Notes under the pieces: generated by a model
Database searches by the model: none
What the model saw: the letters and a program-made list of their open reading frames with translations, nothing else
Told to the model about the DNA's origin: nothing
In this document: positions 35,322-47,448 of the stretch, piece by piece
How the letters are laid out: every line of letters begins with the position of its first letter
Numbering within the stretch: position 1 is the stretch's first letter
Position numbers and translations under genes: made by a program
DNA from: Inia geoffrensis
Lineage: Eukaryota > Chordata > Mammalia > Artiodactyla > Iniidae
DNA: 64,000 nucleotides
Assembly (NCBI GenBank): GCA_036417435.1
Contig: CM070899.1
Coordinates: 171,769,494-171,833,493, forward strand
Direction: 5' to 3'

Positions 35322-35515
35322 TGCAGTTTCTCAACTACTTATTGTGTGCCGTTCAATTCTCACAACTAGACCATGAGGTAAGTGTTATTGTCTTCATTTT
35401 GAAGATGAAGCTACGGAAGCTTCGAAAGGGCGACTTTCCCAAGACTTGGATGGAGGTAGCGTCTGAACCCAGGTGCTCTGAATCCAGAGCTTTAAACACA
35501 ACACCCTTGAGTGTG
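35322..35515 (+). mobile_element. MIR SINE
   Basis: TTATTGTGTGCCGTTCAATTC, then CACAACTAGACCATGAGG, TTCATTTTGAAGATGAAGC and GCGTCTGAACCCAGGTGC are MIR sense sequence with a deleted internal stretch. Confidence 0.8.
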
Positions 35516-35550
35516 GTTAGGTAGGTGTCAGTGATATATGACATACATCT

Positions 35551-35600
35551 CTGTATCTATGTACGTATGTATGTATCTATCTACCTATCCATCGTATCGT
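35551..35600 (+). repeat. Degenerate tetranucleotide repeat
   Basis: Mixed GTAT, TATC and CTAC tetranucleotides (GTACGTATGTATGTATC, then TATCTACCTATCC). Confidence 0.85.
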
Positions 35601-36504
35601 GGGCAGTGCATGGCCATAGGAGTCGAGAAGGTAGGCAGGGAAATGGCACTGAGTCTCTTCCATTCATGGCAGGACCCAGCCAGCCCCAAAGAGGAAGAGA
35701 ATTTGCAAGAACGTGGCCGGGTGTCAGGACACGGGCTTGAAGACCAGGCTCCAGCTCCAGTGGGAAGAAGGAATAACAGGCAGGGGAACTAAGTGGACAC
35801 CCCATTGTGAAAACTCACTGCAATGACCTGAACAGGCAGGTGGATGGAACAATAGAGCCTGGTACCTACAGGCAAGGCTGCTTCCAAGTACTTGATTGTT
35901 CCTATAGCTGGGGCCCAAGAAGTCGGAACGGACACTAGATGTAGCCTTGAAGCAAGGTCCTGGTGAGCCTTGCTAACCAGGTGAGCCGGACACTAACCCT
36001 TTAGTTGCTGGACAGTGGGGCTCTGGGGAAGATTAGGGTGCTGGGGCAGAGGTCAGTCCTGTTTCTCACGCTGCCCCAGGCTCCCTCCTGCCGCAGTGCC
36101 ACAGGCCTGACCATTGGACTATGTCCCTGCAGCCACACTTGTGTCCTCAGTGACACTCGATCTGTGGGAGGAAGCTCATTTCAAATTTGTCCAGCCTCAG
36201 TGAGACCAAGGCAGCCAGCGCCTGTCAGCCCCTGGCAAGACCCATGGGACCCTGGGCAGGGACATGCTTCTGGGACAAAGGCAAGCACAGGCTGCCCCCG
36301 GGAACTGGGGAAGGAAGGCCGGACAAAGGTGTGGCTATCCATTTTAATCACCTTAAACATTATAGTTTCACATTCACACAGGAAACTGAGGGGTCCTAGA
36401 CGTCGACTTCTAGGAACGTCAATTCTGAAATGCATAGCTACTTGGATGTGCACTTACGTAGTGCTTGTCGTAGCAGAAGTGACGTCCAGCTGTCCTAACA
36501 GGAT
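35601..36504. other. Unique sequence, no gene seen
   Basis: G+C-moderate. The 175-codon plus-strand frame (36005-36532) is without domains. Confidence 0.5.
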
Positions 36505-36960
36505 CAATATAAAGGGTATCAGAAGACAGTAGTTTACTTCTCTCTCATGAAACATTCCAGGCTGATGTGGCAGCTTCCCTGTGTTGGGGACCCAGGATCC
36601 TCCTGTCTACTTGCTCTGCCGTCCCTAAGGTTTTGGTCTCATCTACACGACCCAAGTTGGTTTACCACCCAGTCTGCACATCAGCTGTGAGGAAAGAGGA
36701 GTGGTGGGCATGCCTCTCCCTTTCAGGCGTGACCCGTAGGTGAGCATGTCCCTTGCCACATACTCCACTAACCCAAGCTTAGTCACGTGGGTGCTCCAAG
36801 CTGCAGGAGGCTGGGATATGTGTCCTTTATTCTTTCTTCTCCAGTGGTCCATCCAGCTACTGGGTATTCTATTAAGAAGGAGGAATTTGGGAGGCTCTGT
36901 CACAGGCCCGCAAGCATCCACGTGCTTTCTTCCCTCATAGAACACAGCCAGCCCTTTCCC
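36505..36960. mobile_element. Possible ancient interspersed repeat, family unknown
   Basis: AGTAGTTTACTTCTCTCTC, then GGGGACCCAGGATCCTCC, TGCTCTGCCGTCCCTAAGG and CAAGCTGCAGGAGGCTGGG follow the layout of a common worn mammalian repeat I recall but cannot name. Decisive test: a repeat-library search. Confidence 0.35.
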
Positions 36961-38499
36961 AAGAGAGACCACCATAAAGTCCCATGAAGTCACTGCACCC
37001 AGAAACGCCCAGGGTCTCTGGGGGAGGCATAGCCACCTCAGTCCCATCTATATAAGGTTCCTCTACACAGTGAAATGAGTCACCTGCTCCCTGTCCACAG
37101 TCAACACACAGTACAGGGTGAGATTAAGGATGATAACCAGTAAAAACGCCCATTCACAGAAGGGAAGAGCGGGAAACACACAATGGTCATTGGACCATAA
37201 CTATGATTGATCCCACCAGGCAGAAATAGCATGAAATCTTCACCCTGGCCATGCACTAATGTCCTGGCTCCCTGGTCCCCCCGCAGGGAGAGGCAGCCTG
37301 AGCCCCTGACACATTCACAGGGCAGAGTGGCAAACCAGCTTTGCAAGTTTACCTGTGAGTAAGAAACTTATTTCAAGGTCCTTTGACAGCAGAGAAACCC
37401 ATATCCCAAGTAATGCAGTGCTTTAAAAGTTTTTCAAAGACACAGAGGGCCCAGAGAGATGAATTCCTAGCATTCTTGTCGTTAGGCCTTTTTAACTTTA
37501 TGTAAGATAAACCCACCCCAAGTGAGCTCAGGGGTGAGGGAGATACAGTGGTTCATAGACCCACGCTAGGGGGAAGGGCAAAGTCGGATCTAAACCTTGG
37601 GAGGATGGAACTGGAGCTGACAGTCACTGGGTTTTCTGATCCCTGGTCTCTGCTGCTCTGGGTGTGTCTGAGCTCTATTTCCTTTTTACAAACCTGCTAC
37701 TTGGTGGCAAACGTAGTCACTGGTGGCTCCCAGATTCCCCTACAGAGCAGAGGGTGCCGTCCTCTCTTAGTTCAAGGTCAGAAATTCCCAGAGCAGCTTG
37801 GGTCACGTGCAGAGAGCACCCCGATCCTCATCCCCACTAGAAGACGTGCTTGGTGGCTGGGAGGGAAGAGCATCTCCCAGAAGAAACAGGGGTGGAGGCT
37901 GGGCAAACAGGGAGGTGCCTTGTCTGGACCCAGGGCGGCCCCTGAGGACCAGATTCAAGTCTTCTGATTCCTGATGCAGTGCACGTCCCAAGTTCCACCT
38001 TTCCTTCTGTTGTCTGGCTCCGCTGATTTTTATTTCCGTGTCAGTGACACGTGACATAGTTGATGTTGGTTGGGCTTGAGCCATCACATTCCACATTCAG
38101 CAAGGATACACAAGTGCCAGGTCATAATCCTTCTCAGTCTTGTGAACCAGTTAACACGGCAAACAGGCAGAGCCATTCACATGCAAACTTACTTTCCTTA
38201 ACATAATCATCCTCCGGCAGCCTGAGCTTCACTGATGGATATTCAACCTAATAAAGCTGCTCTGGATAACTTTCCCTGGTCTCCAAGGACATGATTCTAA
38301 TTGTGAGGAGTAAAAAAAAAATTTTTTTTTGTTAAAGTAAGGTTTAATACCTCTACAGAAATACGCTTTCCAGCCTCCTTGCTGGGCCTGACTCATCTAA
38401 GCATCTTCTGTTACAGACTGTGTGGAAACGCAGTTCAGTGGCTGAGGACCCTCTCCGTCCATCCGCTGGATACCTTCACGGCCAAGGGCTGTTGGTCCT
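36961..38499. other. Unique sequence, no gene seen
   Basis: No coding signal. Adjacent A and T runs occur at about 38312-38330. Confidence 0.5.
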
Positions 38500-38558
38500 G
38501 CCTCCCCCTCCCCCTCCCCTCCCCCTCCCCTCCCCCTCCCCCTCCCCCTCCCCCTCCC
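38500..38558 (+). repeat. (CCCCCT)n tract, G-quadruplex-prone on minus strand
   Basis: C4-5 blocks separated by single T over 59 bases. The complementary strand has at least nine G4-5 runs with 1-base spacers, far more than four runs needed for a quadruplex. A proline-rich open frame across it (38379-38624) is a product of the repeat. Confidence 0.95.
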
Positions 38559-39556
38559 TGGAGTAGAAAGATTCAGTGGGTTGATTCAAGCCTCCAGGAG
38601 GCTAACAAGGAAAGCAAGCAATAAGATGGCAGACAGAAGAAAGGAAGATGGCACAGTAAAAAATGGCAGTAGGGTTCCCAGCCCATCTGTAACGCATTAG
38701 AATGTTGTGCACCGTTTTCCGGGATATTTCTTCCAGTGTTGTTTTCAGCGTCTGTGCTTGTTCGGAAGAGCCCATTTGGGAACAAGGGCAGTGCGACTGA
38801 GTAAATGAGCCCCTTTGAGGCACAACAGTCCCTGGAAGTTTCTTTGAAGGGTCTTGCTGGTATTGGTAGTAAAATGACAGATAAGAACAACCCACTATTA
38901 ATGTCTGCGTGCCCTTAAACCAACTTCCACAAAACTGGTTTTCTAAAGACACAGTGTGTTTAAAATTAAAAACAGAGCTTTCAGGTGAACGAGTGAAATA
39001 CACTTATTTTTTTCCTGTGAAGCTCTCTGATTCTTGTCCTGTCGATAGGCCAAAAGTGCTAAATACACATTTTAGTGAATGGTATAGGAAAAATGTCTTT
39101 AAAATTTTTTTCTTGTGTAGATGTTACTTATGTTTTGACTTGTAGATCCCATAATTCTTGGTCTAAAAGCAGGGAATTAAATATGCTAGCTCGGAACAGA
39201 TCTGTGAATTTTACCCAAGTCCCCTAACTATTATCAAATTCAAATGGAATAATTCAGAAATATTGGATGAAGGAAATTGGATCTAGTAAGTTTAAATAAT
39301 GTTTTCAAAATTTTTTTAAATGGACATATATGATTTCCATTTTGAAAAAAGTTAAATTTGGGGAAAAGCTTAACAAGCAAATTGCTCTTAAGATGGATGT
39401 GAAGAAAGGTTTTTATATTCCTGTTTAAAAGTTGTTTTTCTATTTAAATGTATTTTAACATATATCTTCTGGGAGGAAAAGGGATGTGTATGGTCATTCC
39501 AAAATTGAAAATATTTGGGAATACCTTTGAAACCTGCCAAATGTGATACAGGAAAC
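38559..39556. other. Unique sequence, A+T-rich toward the right
   Basis: No repeat family or coding signal recognised. Confidence 0.5.
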
Positions 39557-39700
39557 GTGTGCGCGCGTGTGTGTGTGTTTATGTGTCTATGTGTGTCTGA
39601 GTGTGTTTGTGTGTCTGTATATCTGTGTGTGTCTGTTTCTGTGTCTCTGTGTGTGTGTTTGTGTATCTCTCTGTGTATCTGTGTGTGTGTGTGTGTGTGT
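39557..39700 (+). repeat. Long TG-rich compound microsatellite
   Basis: About 144 bases of GTGT with TCTG, TTTG, TATC and GCGC interruptions, alternating purine/pyrimidine in parts (GTGCGCGCGTGTGTGTG). Minus-strand frames here give His/Thr-rich peptides that are not evidence of a gene. Confidence 0.95.
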
Positions 39701-39754
39701 CCCTTCCCAGTGAATTCCAGGCTTGGATGCTTGCTGGGGGAAGAACACTTCCAT

Positions 39755-39945
39755 AGGATGCAGCAGGAGGGGCACAGGCTCTGGGATCTGACATCTTCTC
39801 CAGACTGTGAGGACTTTCTTCTACAGGAGTGTGTGCTTCTCCTTGCCATGGGCAAGTCTCCCAACCACTGGGGACCACCAGGTCCTCGCCTGTGAAATGG
39901 GGAAACCCCAGGATGCTTGGGGTGATAAAACAGGGAAATGTGTAC
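39755..39945 (-). mobile_element. MIR SINE
   Basis: GGCACAGGCTCTGGGATC, then CTTGCCATGGGCAAGTCTCC and CTCGCCTGTGAAATGGGG: MIR in antisense with the usual order. It forms the beginning of a 191-codon plus-strand frame (39807-40382), which is one reason that frame is not called a gene. Confidence 0.78.
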
Positions 39946-40737
39946 ACGTGTTTGGCCATAAGGAGTTTTCAGTGAGTGTCACTGTTACTCTGATCACGAC
40001 TGTTCCCATGAGTCAGGACGTCATCTGGGTGCGGGTCTCTGCTAGCCCGGCGTCTGGGTGTCAGTTTTCAGCCGGGAGGCTTCCACCTCCCGGACCAGGG
40101 TCCAGCCAACAGCCGCTTCCCTGGGCAGGTGGAAATTTCAGAGATGGCATTGCATTTGTTTTTCATCTTCGCTTTCTCCATCCAGCTTGGTGTGAATGGG
40201 GACAGGCTCTCCTACAGCCACCTGTCGGGGGACCGCCTTTGCCAGAGAAGAGGGTCTGCTCCCCGCTCCCTAGCCCACTGGCCAGGCAGCTGCTTTCCAT
40301 TTTCTTCACCTGTGGGGCTTTAGGCCAGACTCGCTGGGGAACCGCAGAGCCAGGGGAGCAGCCTGAGGAGAAGAGCGACTGAGTGTGGCGGCGTCTGCTG
40401 TCTGGGCATCAGGCTCTGTCTCTCCTGTGTGCTGGTGCCCGGGTCCCAGTGAATCTTGCCCTTGATCTCGTTGTAAGATGTGGACTCTTGGTCTGTTTCT
40501 CCACCAACCTCCCTCCTCCGCCATTGCCATCGCGGACGCTCTTTGCTTGGACTCTGGGTTTCTTGTCTTGTCTTAACTTTCCCATCTGCCCTCTAGAATG
40601 CTATTGGCTTGTGCCATCTGAGAACGCATTGCTGCCGGGTTCTCCTTTCTCCTTTTCATGCTCTTTCCCCAGCCCTTTCCCAGCCCAGAGACAGCAAGTT
40701 AGAGCGAATCAGTGAGAGGTGATGAGTGTCACACAGA
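39946..40737. other. Unique G+C-richer sequence, no gene seen
   Basis: Contains an 8-bp perfect inverted repeat, CCGGGAGG at 40072-40079 and CCTCCCGG at 40086-40093, with a 6-base loop. CpG content is not high enough by eye to call an island. Confidence 0.5.
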
Positions 40738-40920
40738 GAGTGAGCCTTGTAACCGTGCAGACCCGCGTCTGAATCCTAGCTCAGCCGCTTTCTTGTCCTG
40801 GCCACCAGGGGAGGTCCTCGACCCCTCTGAGCCCCAGCTCTTTCACAGGTAAAGTCACAATAACAGTAGCCCTGTCACAGAGGTCACCCGTGTCCTTTGC
40901 ATGTGGTAAGCAATACAGCT
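40738..40920 (-). mobile_element. MIR SINE
   Basis: CAGACCCGCGTCTGAATCC, then TAGCTCAGCCGCTTTCTTG, CCTCTGAGCCCCAGCTC and TCACAGGTAAAGTCAC: MIR antisense order. Confidence 0.8.
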
Positions 40921-42157
40921 GTGCCTCTCCATCGGGGACTGGCTCAATAATTGATGAAATGGCATAGCAGACCCGAATCTACAAACCCACAGTGAAAAGA
41001 GGTCTGTATTGTGTCTAAATCAAGATTTGTCTCATAGCCATTTGCTGTTTGGATGGAAAATGCCACCGTTTCCTACATGTCCCGTTCAGGGAAAGGGTCT
41101 GTCCTGTCTCTACAAAGCCAGCCTGAGGCTATGACCCAGGAGTCTGGGTTGAGTGGCATGGTGACCATGGGCAAGTGTGGACAGGCCTCCTGGGAGTCAC
41201 GGAGCCTAAGAGAAGTATCAACCATGTTTGGCCTCTCCTTTTCTTTTGAGTTCTTTCTTTAAAATTGTATCTTGTTTCCTGTAACTTCCCTGCAGGTTGT
41301 AAGTGGGCCAATGGACCTCAACTGAACATTTTATTCAGTGAGATTACCTCTATAAGAGAAGTTGAATTGTGGTATACCAAAATCTCCATTACCTTAGGAG
41401 ACATTTAGAAAGGACCAAGAATTCCAGCTTTTGAAACTGAGTCCCTGTCACCCCCTAGATGTTTCCCCAAATCATGACAGAGCTTCATTAGAGTGACAGG
41501 GCCCCAGGTTCATGCTGAGCTAATCCAACCCCTCATTCACAGCACACCTCACATCCTGTCTTTATACAGTTTATGGTAGTTTGGGGCCCTGTGCTTTTTT
41601 TCTGCCTCTGTATTCCTAGAGAGGGGATTTAGATTATACCCTATAGCTGATTAGAAAGAAACCCATTCAGCCAAGCTTTTAATATTGAGTTATTACCCAA
41701 GCCTGACTCTGAGAAATAGACATTGATCCTGTACCTGAATGTGGCAGTGGAACAAACAGTGGTACTTTCTGTTCAGAGAAGAGTGGGCAGTGTTTTCCGC
41801 TCCTCTGTGCCGTGGTGGCACAGAGGTGGCACCGTCGTTAAGCTCCAGGCTACACCCCTGGAGAGCCTACCAACCAGTCCTAAGAAATGAAAGATGACAT
41901 CTCGAAACATACTTTTCTTGATAAACTCTTTCAAAATTAACACAGATAAAGGTCTCCAAAAGCTATCGAGGCAACTTATGACAGAGATGAATGTGAGCAA
42001 TACCCTGTTAAGTATATCCATTAATCACTATTTTTAGAAATTTTTTACCAGCAAAAATATTTTTCTTTTATTTTTTATTTTTAGTTTGACTTCAAACAAA
42101 GATATCTGGTTAACTATTTAAGTGAGACTAGATGCTATTAACTCTTTCTCTCCCATG
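40921..42157. other. Unique sequence, no gene seen
   Basis: No repeat family or coding signal recognised; T-rich at 42060-42085. Confidence 0.5.
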
Positions 42158-43102
42158 GATTAATATTCAATATATATAAGAAACTGATAAACCCAATAGC
42201 AAAAAAGCAGTCTGATTAAAAAATGGGTAGAGGATCTGAATAGATATTTTTCCAAAAACGACATACAAATGGCCAATAGGGACATAAAAAGGTGCTCAAC
42301 ATCACTAATCATCAGGGAAATGCAAACCAAAGCCACAGTGATATACCACCTCACACCCATTAGAATGACTGTTATCAAAAAGACAAGAAATAACAAATGC
42401 TGGTGAGGATGTGGAGATAAGGGAATTCCTGTATACTGTTGATGGAAATGTAAATTGGTGCAGCTAGTATGAAGAACAGAATGGGAGGTCCTTAAAAAAT
42501 TAAAAATAGAACTACCACATGATCCAGCAATTCCACTTCTGGGTATATATTGAAAGAAATGAAATCACTGTCTTGAAGAGGTTATCTGCAGCCCACATTC
42601 ATTGCAGCATTATTTAGTATAGCCATGCCTTAGAAACAATCTAGGTGTCCGTCAATGGGTGAACGGATAAAGAGGATGTGGTTTACATATATATACACAA
42701 TGGAATATTATTCAGCCATAAAATGGAAGGAAATCCTGCCATTTGTGACAACAGGGATGGACTTTGAGGGTATTATGCTAAGTGAAATAAGAGGAAGACA
42801 AATACTGTATGATCCCACTTATATGTGGAATCTAAAAAAATGAACTCACAGAAACCAAGACCAGATTGGAGGTTGCCAAAGGCAGGGGTGGGATGAGTGA
42901 AATGTGTCAAAGGGTATGAACTTCCAGTTATAAGATAAATAATGGATGTAATTTGCAGCACGGTGACTATAGGTAACAATAGTGTTGTATGTTTGAAAGG
43001 TGCTAAGAGAGTAGATCTTTGCAATATATGCATACATCAAATCATTATGTTGTATAACTTAGACTAATACAATGTTATATGTCAATTATATCTCAATAAA
43101 AT
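42158..43102 (+). mobile_element. L1MA-like 5'-truncated L1
   Basis: It enters ORF2 at AGTCTGATTAAAAAATGGG and runs through CTCAACATCACTAATCATCAG, GTACTACCACATGATCC-like sequence and CACAATGGAATATTATTCAGC to a 3' UTR ending TATATCTCAATAAAATGG. The frame at 42655-42843 retains MEYYSAIKWKEI and MWNLKK, the worn ORF2 C-terminus. Indels interrupt the rest. Older than the L1s at the left edge. The 3' UTR ends at an AATAAA with no long A tail left. Confidence 0.88.
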
Positions 43103-44887
43103 GGCCAACTGGGGAAAATTATAGCAAAACAAACAAGGAACAAACTGTATTTATACTGGTATTTCTGGCTAGCTCTGCTCTTTTCGGATCTGGAACTAGG
43201 CCTTGACTTGCTTCACTGCCCTTGGGCCCCGTGCTCTGGTTCTCTGTACTTCCTGTTACCTGATTCCTACCCACCCCCATCCCCTCCCCACGCAGCCACC
43301 AGTCCCTGGACCCCACACCTACAAATCCTGGCACCATAAGATGGAGCAGAGCCCCAGCCGTGGGTTATTTATTGACACAAACTCAGGACCAAGCATCCAA
43401 AGGTTGCAGTCCTCACAGATTATTAGCTAGATTAGCCCTGATACTTTGTGATCCTTTTAAAAGGCAAATATCCCTGCACATTTTACAGAGTTTTGTTGGC
43501 AGGGTTGAGCTTATATCCAGGTTAAGACAGGAATGCTATGGGGTATGACACGGGAACTAAGGATAACTCACCCTATAGGATAGACACAAAGAAACTGTGT
43601 GGCTCTGGAGCGTCGTGTTGTGCAGATTTACTACATTATCTAAGGCACCGAAGTCCTCTGTTAAAATGCAAATATACTATCTGGAGGGAAGCCTGCCAGA
43701 CTGGGTATCAGCAAAGTTGGCTTCTGCCCTTCCTAGCTAAGTGACCTTTGTGTGGAAGCACAGAATACAAACCATGGAAGGTGTCTTGGAGGCGTGGAGT
43801 GACACTCCCCACCCAAGGGTGTGAGATCCCCCTAAAACCTCCTCCATGTTTCCAGTGACAGGGATGAATCACAAAGTGAACAACAGTATTCACTGAAATG
43901 TCCAGGTCGGCTTTCTGTCATCGTGCATGTGATTGCCGCCTCTTTTCTTTTCCAGCTGAGTCCCCTTTGTTCTCACGCTGCACTGCCCGTCCCTGGAGAG
44001 TTTATTTCTGTTAAATGGAAGTAACTAGGGTGTTCAGGTGCTCATCATAGGTCATAGGCGCCCTAGGAAGCCTGGAAGAGGAGAGGGGCGCCACTCTCGA
44101 TCTCTGAGAGCCCGTGTTTGCATTAACTTTCAGGGAGCCACATCATATTGTCATTCCATTTCAGTTAAAATCAACTGAAGCCTCTGAATCTATTCCTGGT
44201 GAGCTGTTAAGTCACTCTTCTCCCTTCTTGTAGGGAAGCAGATTTTTGACGCTGAGGGCAGGATTTTAAATGTGTTTCAAACACCTTTATCTTACTTAAT
44301 GTCGAGCAAGCGACAGATTTTTTGGAATCAATTTTCTCATCTCCAAAATGATAACGATGCTACCTCTTCTGTCCACCCCTCCTCCCTGCTGTGTGAATAA
44401 AGAGGTGATGTACATCAAGGTCGCAGGGTGCCTGCTTTAGTGCCGGCTCTGAGCCATTGGTGGTGGCTTCCGGAAGGGCTGTATTGAGATGATTTCTGAA
44501 GACTTAGCTGGAAAGAGACCTGCGATTGGTTTGTGACATCTACCATGGTGTGTATGTGTGTGTGTGTGCGCAGGCTACATCATTCTTGACACAGATTTTT
44601 CATACTTGTACTATACCTATGCAGGAAATATTATCATTATTAATTCATTAACATTGAACACATATTAATCATTCAACTTGCATTAGAGGGCAGGTGCATT
44701 TTGATGAGAAAGGAGCATGGCTCGTGACACGGAGACCCGAGGGCATTGTGGGCGGAGGTGGGGTGCACTGAAAGGAGGGAAAGGAATGCCATGGTCCGAT
44801 TCATGTACCCCTCAAATTTGATTTGAGGGACAGTCCTGGGCTAGTAACATGGGTCAACGTAGGTTCGATAGACTGCCCTTGCAAGGA
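43103..44887. other. Unique sequence, no gene seen
   Basis: Includes a short TG tract near 44552-44570. No coding signal recognised. Confidence 0.5.
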
Positions 44888-44895
44888 CTTTAGAC

Positions 44896-45225
44896 CAGGG
44901 GTTGGGAACTCTAATGCCCACAGGGGGAGGCACTGGTAACATCAGTGAGGCAGTGGACCAGGGAGCACTGGGGAATTGTGTGAGGTGATGTGTACACGTT
45001 CCATCCAAAGGGAGTGGCCTGCCCCCACTTTAGTCATTTCCTCTCAGACGTGAGTACAGGCTCATTGTTGTCAGAACGCTCTACTTTTAGAGAAGTTGAA
45101 AATCTGGCATTTTATGTAAAATATTCCATTGAAAAATGTTGACTCAATTAAAAAAATAACTGTGGATTCAACAAAACACATCTGTGGGCCAGATTCAGCT
45201 TCTAACTGCCAGTTTGGGACCTCTG
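44896..45225. mobile_element. Nonautonomous hAT-type DNA transposon remnant
   Basis: Left end CAGGGGTTGGGAACTC (44896) and right end GTTTGGGACCTCTG (to 45225) are inverted repeats of the hAT style (CAGNGGTNCCAAAC). TGTGGGCCAGATTCAGC near the right end matches the GGGCCAGATCCGGCC type of subterminal sequence. The 8-base flanks CTTTAGAC (44888-44895) and TTCTAGAT (45226-45233) agree at 5 of 8, all differences being transitions. No transposase frame. Confidence 0.68.
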
Positions 45226-45399
45226 TTCTAGATGCCACTAGAAAAGAAAAAGTTAACTCTTATTAACAAATGCTTACACATGTGCAATGGAATCTCATTA
45301 ATTCAGGCCAGCAGACAATTACTACCCACCCAAAGCCCCGGGTTATCAGACATGGATTTGTCCTATAGGAATCTTGGACTTCAGTAGAGGGTGATAATT

Positions 45400-46485
45400 C
45401 TGAGATACAAATGATTATAATTAAGGTAAAAAAAAGAACCCCCAAAGCAGTGAGTGCCACAAAAGAAGTACAATAGAAATGCTATGAGGAATTTTTGGGG
45501 GGTGGGAAGGACATGTTGGTGGAGAGGAGTTGGTGGTGGGATGGGGTTGGAGATGGGCCTCATGGAATAGAGGGATTTCCAGAGAGAAAACCTGGTGGAC
45601 AGGAGCCAGATGAGAAATGTGGGTTTAATTCCTTGAAAGGTGAGCAGTCTAGTTTGCTTGGGACTTAGGGCAGGTAGAGGAACAGTAAACTGGAAAAGTG
45701 GGCTGTCAAGTCGCAAGTTATGGAGGGATCTGAAGGGACACCGGGGAAGTTTGTACTTAATTCAACAGGCAATGGGGAGGTGTGAATGCTTCTAAGCAGC
45801 AGCAACATGAGTGGAGCTGGACTGTCCTCCAAAATGTACAGCCTGTTGAAGAGACAGACTGTGAAGGCGACCGATTAGAGATCTGTTGGCAAAGAGTAAG
45901 AAGTAAGCCCCAATGAATGGCGGGTGTGTGATGGAAGATGGGGAAAGAAGTGAGCAAAACTGGGCACATGAGGTAGAAGGGATCTCTCCACAGATTGGAC
46001 TCAGGGACCAAAAGAGAAGTGAGAAATAGGGAGATGGAGGAACAGAGGCATTGGGAGGTGGGAAGAGGGGGTTGGTGCAGGTGCAGCATTCAGTTGGGCT
46101 ACCTTGAGTTTAAGGGGTTTTCAGCTGATGAAGTTACAGAAGCCAAGTACACAGGAGTCTCTGCCAGAGATGGAGAGAGAGGGATGGGGAGAGAAGAGAG
46201 ACACAGAGACATAGCGCGAGACAGAGGGAGCCAGAGGCTTGGGGAAGCAGCTACAGGAGGATAAGGTTTGGCCACGGAAGTGATGAAGGTGTGAGGATGG
46301 GCTTCTTGACAGGGGCTGGGGAGGGGAGAGGGAGGAAGGGGCAGGGCAGCCTGCGGGCTGGACCTTGGAGACTGCCCATGCTCAGTGGGCATGGGCAGGA
46401 GAAAAGAATCCAGGAAATGGACCGTTTAGGATAGAAGAGAAGGCAGAACCCAGATGCCAATGAAAGCTCGTGGGAGAGACGGTGG
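45400..46485 (-). mobile_element. L2 element, minus strand
   Basis: On the minus strand the L2 order is readable: a pyrimidine-rich ORF-derived section, then CTCCCCATTGCCTGTTGAATT and AAGTACAAACTTCCCC (L2: CCCATTGCCCTCAGGATAAAGGCCAAACTCC). CTGGCTCCTGTCC and CTCTCTGGAAATCCC come near the 3' side. Strongly diverged. The purine-rich look of the plus strand is the complement of L2's C/T-rich coding strand. Confidence 0.68.
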
Positions 46486-47448
46486 GCGGCCATTGCTAGT
46501 CCTGTGGAGAGGTCTGAAAAGCAAGCTCTACCATTTGGCTTTTAACCATCTCTTTACTAGATTGCTCTCAACAAAGCTGCTAGTACCTCTTTGCCCTTGA
46601 ACCCAATGGCTGTGATTTAACCTTCATCTCTTAGTAGCACTTGGCACTGTCCGTCTCCTTTTCCTTCTTGAACCGTTCGCTTTCTTTGCCTTTATGAGAA
46701 CATACTCAGTTTTCCTTCTACTTCTCCAGCTCTTCCCACTCAGTCAGCTTTTTCACTTCTTCTTCCCCAAACACTGTTAAATGTTACTTTTAATCAGGTT
46801 TATGTCCCTGTTGCCTTCTCCTCTTAATTGCCTCTTTCTGTCTCCAATGACTTCAGTTGCCATTTATATGTTAATGATTCCCAGATTCCCATCTCCAAGT
46901 CAGAGCTCGTCTGATCCAAGTCTGAGCCTTGGTCTGGTCAGCCAGTTGCCAACCAGTCACTTCCCACTGGGATGTTTCACAAGTACATCAAACTCAATAC
47001 CACAAAAACTCAACTGATCTCCTTGCTCTCCCCACTTCTCCTCCTGTGTTCTCTGTCACAGTGAACGATGTTATTTCCCCAGGTACCCAAGGCAGAACCC
47101 AGGGCCTTATCCTTGACTTCTCCACCTGCTCTCCCCATATTCAACCAATCACTGATTCCTCTAGATGATTCCTCAATGTCTGGAAAGGCTGACCACTTCC
47201 TTGTATCTCCATAAGAACTGCCCTTGCCCAGGTCACACCACCTTCTCATGCTCCTAACTGCTCTCCTTGGGCAAGCCTTCATTATCTCTACACTACAGCT
47301 TCATACCATTTGATCATTTTATTCCTGTATCTTAGGACACTTCAGTGGGTTTTCCCATTACCCAGAAGATAAAGTCCTAACTTCTTAATATGGCTCACAG
47401 GATCCTGGCCTGATCTTACCACTGCTGATGCTCATTTCTCTGATTCCA

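Noticed and set aside
36005..36532. 175-codon plus-strand frame
   Set aside because: No domain, and its end runs into a probable old repeat.
38379..38624. Proline-rich 81-codon frame
   Set aside because: The proline run is the C-rich hexanucleotide repeat; no domain or splice context.
39388..39959. His/Thr-rich minus-strand frames of up to 158 codons
   Set aside because: They read the TG microsatellite at 39557-39700.
39807..40382. 191-codon plus-strand frame
   Set aside because: Begins inside a MIR, has no recognisable domain, and the G+C-rich context explains the lack of stops.
42655..42843. Reverse-transcriptase-like peptide fragment as a possible gene
   Set aside because: It is the decayed C-terminus of L1 ORF2 in a 5'-truncated copy with indels.
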